From positions 1 through 8,571 of the forward strand of contig CALBTA010000045.1 of assembly GCA_937967755.1 (NCBI GenBank): a stretch of 8,571 bases of DNA. Reading direction: 5' to 3'. A program made the translations under genes and the position numbers. The stretch comes from an uncultured Planctomycetaceae bacterium. Its GTDB lineage: Bacteria > Planctomycetota > Planctomycetia > Pirellulales > Pirellulaceae. The notes under the pieces were generated by a model. That model was not told the DNA's origin. It saw only the letters and a list, made by a program, of their open reading frames with translations, and searched no databases. Of the stretch, positions 6,152 through 8,571 are shown one piece after another (position 1 is the stretch's first letter; every line of letters starts with the position of its first letter).

Positions 6152-7030
6152 GTGGGGCTGTTTGATTCCTTCAAGTCGGTCTTTACTTCCGACAAACTGA
6201 ACGTCGAAGTCCGCTTCGAAGTGCTCAGCCATGCCATCAGCGGCACGATGAGCCAGTTCCACATGGTGCGCGACCGGAAAACCAAAGAGGTTTTCGGGTT
6301 GAAGCTGCTCGACGTGGAGAAGACGGAGCTATTTGAAGGGCGGTTTAAGGGGCTGGAAAAACCGAGCGAAGGCGAGATCGCGATCTCGATTGAGCACCCG
6401 CGCGTAGTGAAGACGCTGACGCACGGCACTACTACGAAAGGGCAGCCCTATATTCTGACAGAGTTCCTCGAAGGGACCGTACTCAGCTCGCTGATCCATT
6501 CCAAAAGCCCGCTGCTGGACGGAAAACGATTGCGGCTTGCCCAGCAAATGGCCGAAGGAATCGCCGCGGTGCACGAGGCGGGTTACATCCACCGCGACAT
6601 ATGCCCGCGAAACTACATCGCCGACAAGAAAGCGGAAAGCGTGAAGCTGATCGACTTCGGGCTGACCGTGCCGATGAAAAAAGAGTATATGCAACCGGGC
6701 AACCGCACAGGCACGCCAGCTTACCTTTCGCCCGAAATCGTTCGCCGCAAGCAAACGGACCACCGGGTTGATATCTTCTCGTTCGGCGTATCGGCGTATT
6801 ACCTCTGCACGAATGAATTCCCCTGGCCCAGTGGCGAGGCGACCGGCAAAGTTGCTCTTCGCCACGACACGCAGCCCGCCGACGACATTCTCACCTACAC
6901 GCCCGATCTTAATCCCAAGCTGGCGGAAGTGATCATGCGCTGCATCTCAATCTCGCCCGGCGACCGGCCCGAAACGGCCGACCACCTGGTACGCATGCTC
7001 AAACCGCTCCGCGGCGATACGGCCAACTAG
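6152..7030 (+). CDS. small Ser/Thr-type protein kinase with variant catalytic loop
   Basis: A 292-residue Hanks-type protein kinase made almost only of the kinase domain, with no membrane segment or sensor domain, so it is cytosolic. In order it shows a degenerate glycine loop (AISGTMSQF, about 28-36) that keeps only the central glycine (G31), the ATP-binding Lys (K51 in FGLKLL), the helix C Glu (probably E73), and the HRD motif at 147-149. The DFG motif follows at 168-170 (LIDFGL), then an activation segment ending GTPAYLSPE (187-195), DIFSFG (D207) and a C-lobe Arg (R272 in GDRPE). The catalytic loop reads HRDICPRN: Cys at 151 replaces the usual Lys, while Asn154 is kept. All other catalytic residues are present, so activity is likely but not assured. 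It lies 63 nt after the isomerase gene, separated by a palindrome, and may share its transcript. Substrates are unknown. The start is GTG 6152; ATG 6131 would add seven residues. Confidence 0.88.
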   Translation: MGLFDSFKSVFTSDKLNVEVRFEVLSHAISGTMSQFHMVRDRKTKEVFGLKLLDVEKTELFEGRFKGLEKPSEGEIAISIEHPRVVKTLTHGTTTKGQPYILTEFLEGTVLSSLIHSKSPLLDGKRLRLAQQMAEGIAAVHEAGYIHRDICPRNYIADKKAESVKLIDFGLTVPMKKEYMQPGNRTGTPAYLSPEIVRRKQTDHRVDIFSFGVSAYYLCTNEFPWPSGEATGKVALRHDTQPADDILTYTPDLNPKLAEVIMRCISISPGDRPETADHLVRMLKPLRGDTAN

Positions 7031-7127
7031 CAGGACTGCGAATCATCGCGCCCACGCCTGCCTGCCGAAATAGAGTAACAACGGGTGAAGCGCGCCGCTG
7101 CTAGCACTAAAGAAAACGCTCCGCGGG

Positions 7128-7162
7128 CGGCGTAGTACGGACCTCCAGGTCCGAACACGCCG
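7128..7162 (+). repeat. REP-like palindrome 3 (GGCGTAG foot, strong hairpin)
   Basis: CGGACC (7138-7143) pairs with GGTCCG (7148-7153) around the tetraloop TCCA. The stem continues outward past an A-A mismatch through GT/AC and, past a bulged A, CGGCGT (7128-7133) with ACGCCG (7157-7162): 14 pairs in all. It begins about 98 nt after the kinase stop codon and has no T-run after it, so it is more likely a dispersed palindromic element than a terminator. Confidence 0.6.
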
Positions 7163-7198
7163 TGAAGGTGCCAATGACTGGCGGCTGATATGCCCGTA

Positions 7199-7226
7199 TT
7201 GACTTCACAACAGGCCATTTCGTAAT
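7199..7226 (+). promoter_or_regulatory. candidate promoter for the sugar aminotransferase gene
   Basis: TTGACT (7199-7204; 5 of 6 to -35) and CGTAAT (7221-7226; 4 of 6 to -10) are separated by 16 nt. A start near 7233 gives a leader of about 29 nt carrying the strong ribosome site. The -35 heptamer TTGACTT is the same as that upstream of the DUF1501 gene. Confidence 0.38.
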
Positions 7227-7261
7227 CTCTGCCGCTCTTTGCATCCAAGGAAGGACAAACC

Positions 7262-8434
7262 GTGGCGACCAACGACAATCAAAAATCGAATTCCGTAGAC
7301 CGCGTCCCACTGCTCGATATCGCCCGCGAAAACGGCCCGTTGCAAGCCGAAATGCAAGCCGCCGTGACCGCCGTGATGGAATCGGGCTGGTTCGTTTTCG
7401 GCCCCGATTGCACCAAGCTGGAAGAAGAGATGGCCGAGCTGTGCGGGGCGAAGCATGCCATCGGTTGCGCTTCGGGCAGCGACGCCCTGTTGCTGGCATT
7501 GATGGCTTCGGATGTGGGCGCAGGCGATGAAGTGATCATCCCGAGCTTCACCTTCTTCGCAACCGCCAGCGCGCCAGCTCGTCTGGGCGCTCGCCCTGTG
7601 TTTGTTGATATCGATCCGAAAACTTTCAATATCTGCCCAGAGCAGATCGAAGCGGCGATCACGCCAGCGACCAAGGCCATCATCCCGGTCCATCTGTTTG
7701 GCCAATGCGCCGACATGGATGCGATCGACGCCATCGCCGATCAGCATGGCATCACGGTGATTGAAGACGCTGCTCAGGCGATTGGCGCGAAGCTTGGCCA
7801 GCGCCCTGCCGGTTCGCTCGGTTCGATCGGCTGCTTCAGCTTTTACCCGACCAAGAATCTAGGCGGCTGCGGCGACGCCGGCATGCTGACCACCAGCGAC
7901 GACAAAATCGCCGAGCGTCTGAAACGCCTTCGCAACCACGGCATGGAACCGCGCTACTACCACGACGAGATCGGCGTCAACAGCCGGCTCGACGCGATGC
8001 AAGCCGCTGCGCTGCGGGTGAAACTGAAGCACTTGGGGGAGTGGACCGAAGTGCGCCGTGCAAACGCGGATCGGTACACCGAACTTTTCACAGCCCAAGG
8101 CATTGAGCAAATCGCACTCCCTACGGAGTCAGAGGGTTGCCACCACGTGTGGAACCAGTTCACGATTCGCTCTCGGCACGGCACACGGGATGAGCTGCGC
8201 AGCCATCTGCAAGCGGCCAGCGTCGGCAGCGAAATCTACTACCCGGTGCCGATGCACCGCCAGGTTTGCTTCCAACATTTCAACGACGGCCGGCAGCGGC
8301 TCACCGAAACCGATCGGGCCGCCGAGCAAGTGCTTAGCCTGCCGATCTTCCCCCAGATCACGGAAGCGGAACAGCGCTACGTGGTCGACCGCATCGCCGA
8401 CTTCTTCGCCGCCCAATCACGCTCGGCAGCGTAA
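7262..8434 (+). CDS. DegT/DnrJ/EryC1/StrS family PLP-dependent sugar aminotransferase
   Basis: A 390-residue enzyme that transfers an amino group, normally from glutamate, to a keto-sugar on a nucleotide carrier. The fold-type I landmarks are GCASGSDALLLAL (68-80, phosphate-binding), PSFTFFATA (94-102), IPVHLFGQ (141-148), IEDAAQAIGA (167-176, with D169 holding the PLP ring nitrogen and Q172) and the PLP lysine K198 in FSFYPTKNLGG. Then come GDAGMLTT, LRNHGMEPRYYH (223-234), VNSRLDAMQAA (239-249) and IYYPVPMH (325-332). A Lys rather than His at position 198 supports an aminotransferase over a sugar dehydratase of the same family. It resembles the WbpE group (2-acetamido-3-oxo-glucuronate aminotransferases), but substrate cannot be fixed from sequence alone. 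The start is GTG, backed by GGAAGGA (7249-7255), 6 nt upstream. It appears to be its own transcription unit. Likely role: amino-sugar supply for surface polysaccharide. Confidence 0.93.
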   Translation: MATNDNQKSNSVDRVPLLDIARENGPLQAEMQAAVTAVMESGWFVFGPDCTKLEEEMAELCGAKHAIGCASGSDALLLALMASDVGAGDEVIIPSFTFFATASAPARLGARPVFVDIDPKTFNICPEQIEAAITPATKAIIPVHLFGQCADMDAIDAIADQHGITVIEDAAQAIGAKLGQRPAGSLGSIGCFSFYPTKNLGGCGDAGMLTTSDDKIAERLKRLRNHGMEPRYYHDEIGVNSRLDAMQAAALRVKLKHLGEWTEVRRANADRYTELFTAQGIEQIALPTESEGCHHVWNQFTIRSRHGTRDELRSHLQAASVGSEIYYPVPMHRQVCFQHFNDGRQRLTETDRAAEQVLSLPIFPQITEAEQRYVVDRIADFFAAQSRSAA

Positions 8435-8497
8435 TTTCTGATCTCAGCCGATCTAGCCTTCGACCCCACTGGCGATCTTCCGTCTGGTTCTTGCTGC

Positions 8498-8557
8498 GCA
8501 CTGTTGAAGCCCGGGCGGGATTCACGGAAAATACTACAGTGCTGCGCCCGGCGCGGG
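8498..8557. repeat. cluster of inverted repeats at the right edge
   Basis: GCACTGT (8498-8504) and ACAGTGC (8536-8542) are perfect inverted repeats around a 31-nt spacer that holds the palindrome GCCCGGGC (8509-8516). A short hairpin, CCCG/CGGG (8547-8550 with 8554-8557), follows. Function unknown; it could be an operator, a degenerate palindromic element, or part of the leader of a gene beyond the window. The 137 nt after the aminotransferase gene hold no convincing coding sequence. Confidence 0.3.
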
Positions 8558-8571
8558 TTGAACAATTCACA

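Noticed and set aside
8423..8451. TCGGC/GCCGA inverted repeat over the aminotransferase stop codon as a terminator
   Set aside because: Five pairs with a 19-nt loop and no T-run; too weak to call.
8358..8570. Minus-strand open frame at the right edge
   Set aside because: Arginine-rich shadow overlapping the end of the aminotransferase gene, with no ribosome site or motif seen.
1..8571. CRISPR array, tRNA, rRNA or insertion sequence
   Set aside because: No regularly spaced repeats, no cloverleaf-like or rRNA-like stretch and no transposase gene were seen.

Overview
The window looks like a chromosomal stretch from a planctomycete, probably of the Pirellula/Blastopirellula type. The main reasons are a DUF1501 protein with a twin-arginine signal, a compact cytosolic Ser/Thr-type kinase whose N-terminus starts GLFDSFKS, moderately high GC, several weak or GTG start sites, and mostly loosely spaced genes. 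The organism is an inference from gene content; no rRNA or other marker gene is present.

Layout from left to right. (1) The C-terminal part of a TlpA/thioredoxin-like protein runs in from the left edge and is followed by a plausible intrinsic terminator. (2) A Tat-exported DUF1501 protein (alkaline-phosphatase-like fold) has a candidate promoter just upstream. It converges on (3) a UDP-glucuronate decarboxylase (UXS-type) gene on the minus strand; one stem-loop covers both stop codons. (4) Divergent from the decarboxylase is an unusual DNA repair gene: an alkyltransferase-like (ATL) domain, with the catalytic Cys replaced by Thr, fused to a complete endonuclease V. Its stop codon lies in the loop of a perfect hairpin. 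(5) A second plus-strand group follows, with a likely promoter near 4099-4127: a secreted protein of unknown function, probably a beta-propeller, then 9 nt later a hydroxypyruvate-isomerase-like TIM barrel, then 63 nt later a small protein kinase with a non-canonical catalytic loop. (6) After a 230-nt gap containing a strong hairpin and a candidate promoter comes a DegT/DnrJ/EryC1/StrS-type PLP sugar aminotransferase. The last 137 nt carry no convincing gene.

How the genes relate. The decarboxylase (UDP-xylose) and the aminotransferase (amino sugars on nucleotide carriers) both fit nucleotide-sugar supply for surface polysaccharides, but they are not adjacent or co-oriented. The propeller and isomerase genes are probably co-transcribed. 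The other genes look like independent housekeeping or accessory units.

The two points most worth a second look are the ATL-endonuclease V fusion and three intergenic palindromes (3017-3056, 6094-6125, 7128-7162). Each palindrome has the heptamer GG(C/T)GTAG at its left foot, followed by a GC-rich hairpin and a closing C(A/G)CC. That architecture resembles REP elements handled by RAYT (REP-associated tyrosine) transposases. Hairpins and promoters were found by reading and hand pairing, with no energy calculation or database search.
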